Source: Bacillota bacterium (GTDB lineage Bacteria > Bacillota > Bacilli > Paenibacillales > NBRC-103111). From it: a DNA stretch of 64,000 nucleotides. Of the stretch, positions 63,957 through 64,000 are shown in pieces. The stretch covers positions 104,495 through 168,494 of the forward strand of contig JAEWIS010000030.1 in the NCBI GenBank assembly GCA_023386955.1. The letters are read 5' to 3'. How positions within the stretch are numbered: position 1 is the stretch's first letter; every line of letters begins with the position of its first letter. Under the pieces are notes generated by a model, which was given only the letters and a program-made list of their open reading frames with translations, had not been told where the DNA came from and searched no databases. The translations under genes and the position numbers were made by a program.

Positions 63957-64000
63957 ATGCATTCTACCACAAAATTTATCGGTTTGGATGTCTCGAAAGA
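63957..64000 (+). CDS. IS110-family transposase, N-terminal fragment at window edge
   Basis: Only the first ~14 codons are visible: MHSTTKFIGLDVSKE. The I-G-L-D-V-S-K start is the hallmark of the IS110/IS1111 DEDD (RuvC-like) transposase, with Asp as the first catalytic residue. AAAGGAG lies upstream of the ATG. The gene continues past the window. Confidence 0.8.
   Translation, partial: MHSTTKFIGLDVSK

Overview
The window looks like chromosomal DNA of a Paenibacillus-type Gram-positive soil bacterium. The evidence is moderate to high GC, strong AGGAGG-type ribosome binding sites, SLH-anchored giant enzymes, YesM/YesN-type two-component pairs next to LplA/LplB/YtcP-type sugar ABC transporters, many GH43 enzymes and CcpA-type cre sites. 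Species cannot be fixed from sequence alone.

Layout. 1-634 is the SLH-domain tail of a secreted protein that begins outside the window. 980-20311 is a xylan / aldouronate utilization locus: three stand-alone GH43 enzymes, an AraC regulator, a cytoplasmic GH10-GH43-CBM6 fusion, a response regulator and histidine kinase pair, a lipoprotein plus two permeases for oligosaccharide uptake, two intracellular esterases (SGNH and CE1-like) and a secreted GH30 glucuronoxylanase (XynC). The implied flow is: XynC cuts glucuronoxylan outside, the ABC transporter imports substituted xylo-oligosaccharides, and esterases, GH10 and GH43 enzymes finish them inside. Two cre-like boxes (2551 and 12238) imply catabolite repression.

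20312-34273 is mixed: a GT4 glycosyltransferase, a tandem GH43 protein, three glycan-assembly-like genes, a GH51 arabinofuranosidase divergent from an ArsR-type regulator with a palindromic operator between them, a secreted five-repeat protein of unknown function, and an aldo/keto reductase-MFS pair. 34274-37548 is a second sugar ABC transporter. 38073-48302 encodes a 3,409-residue surface protein that combines a GH59 (galactocerebrosidase-family) module, a GH43 exo-beta-1,3-galactanase-like module, four Ig/malectin-like pairs, four DUF5011-like domains and three SLH domains. It is best read as a cell-surface machine for beta-galactan / arabinogalactan and is the most unusual gene here.

48640-53539 is a tandem array of four collagen-like proteins sharing an unrecognised N-terminal module, with a decayed remnant of a fifth copy. 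A convergent ManC-GT4 operon (53609-56188) could supply mannose-based glycosylation. 56393-59816 is another response regulator / histidine kinase pair; 59973-61349 holds small housekeeping genes; 61569-63833 is a membrane-spanning AraC regulator; and the window ends inside an IS110-family transposase.

Two non-coding repeat systems stand out. One is a 183-bp palindromic element found twice with identical internal geometry (20647-20829 and 33799-33981). The other is a 52-bp-period repeat just upstream of the giant enzyme gene (37845-38016), with a related inverted copy near 875. No tRNA, rRNA, CRISPR array or prophage was seen.
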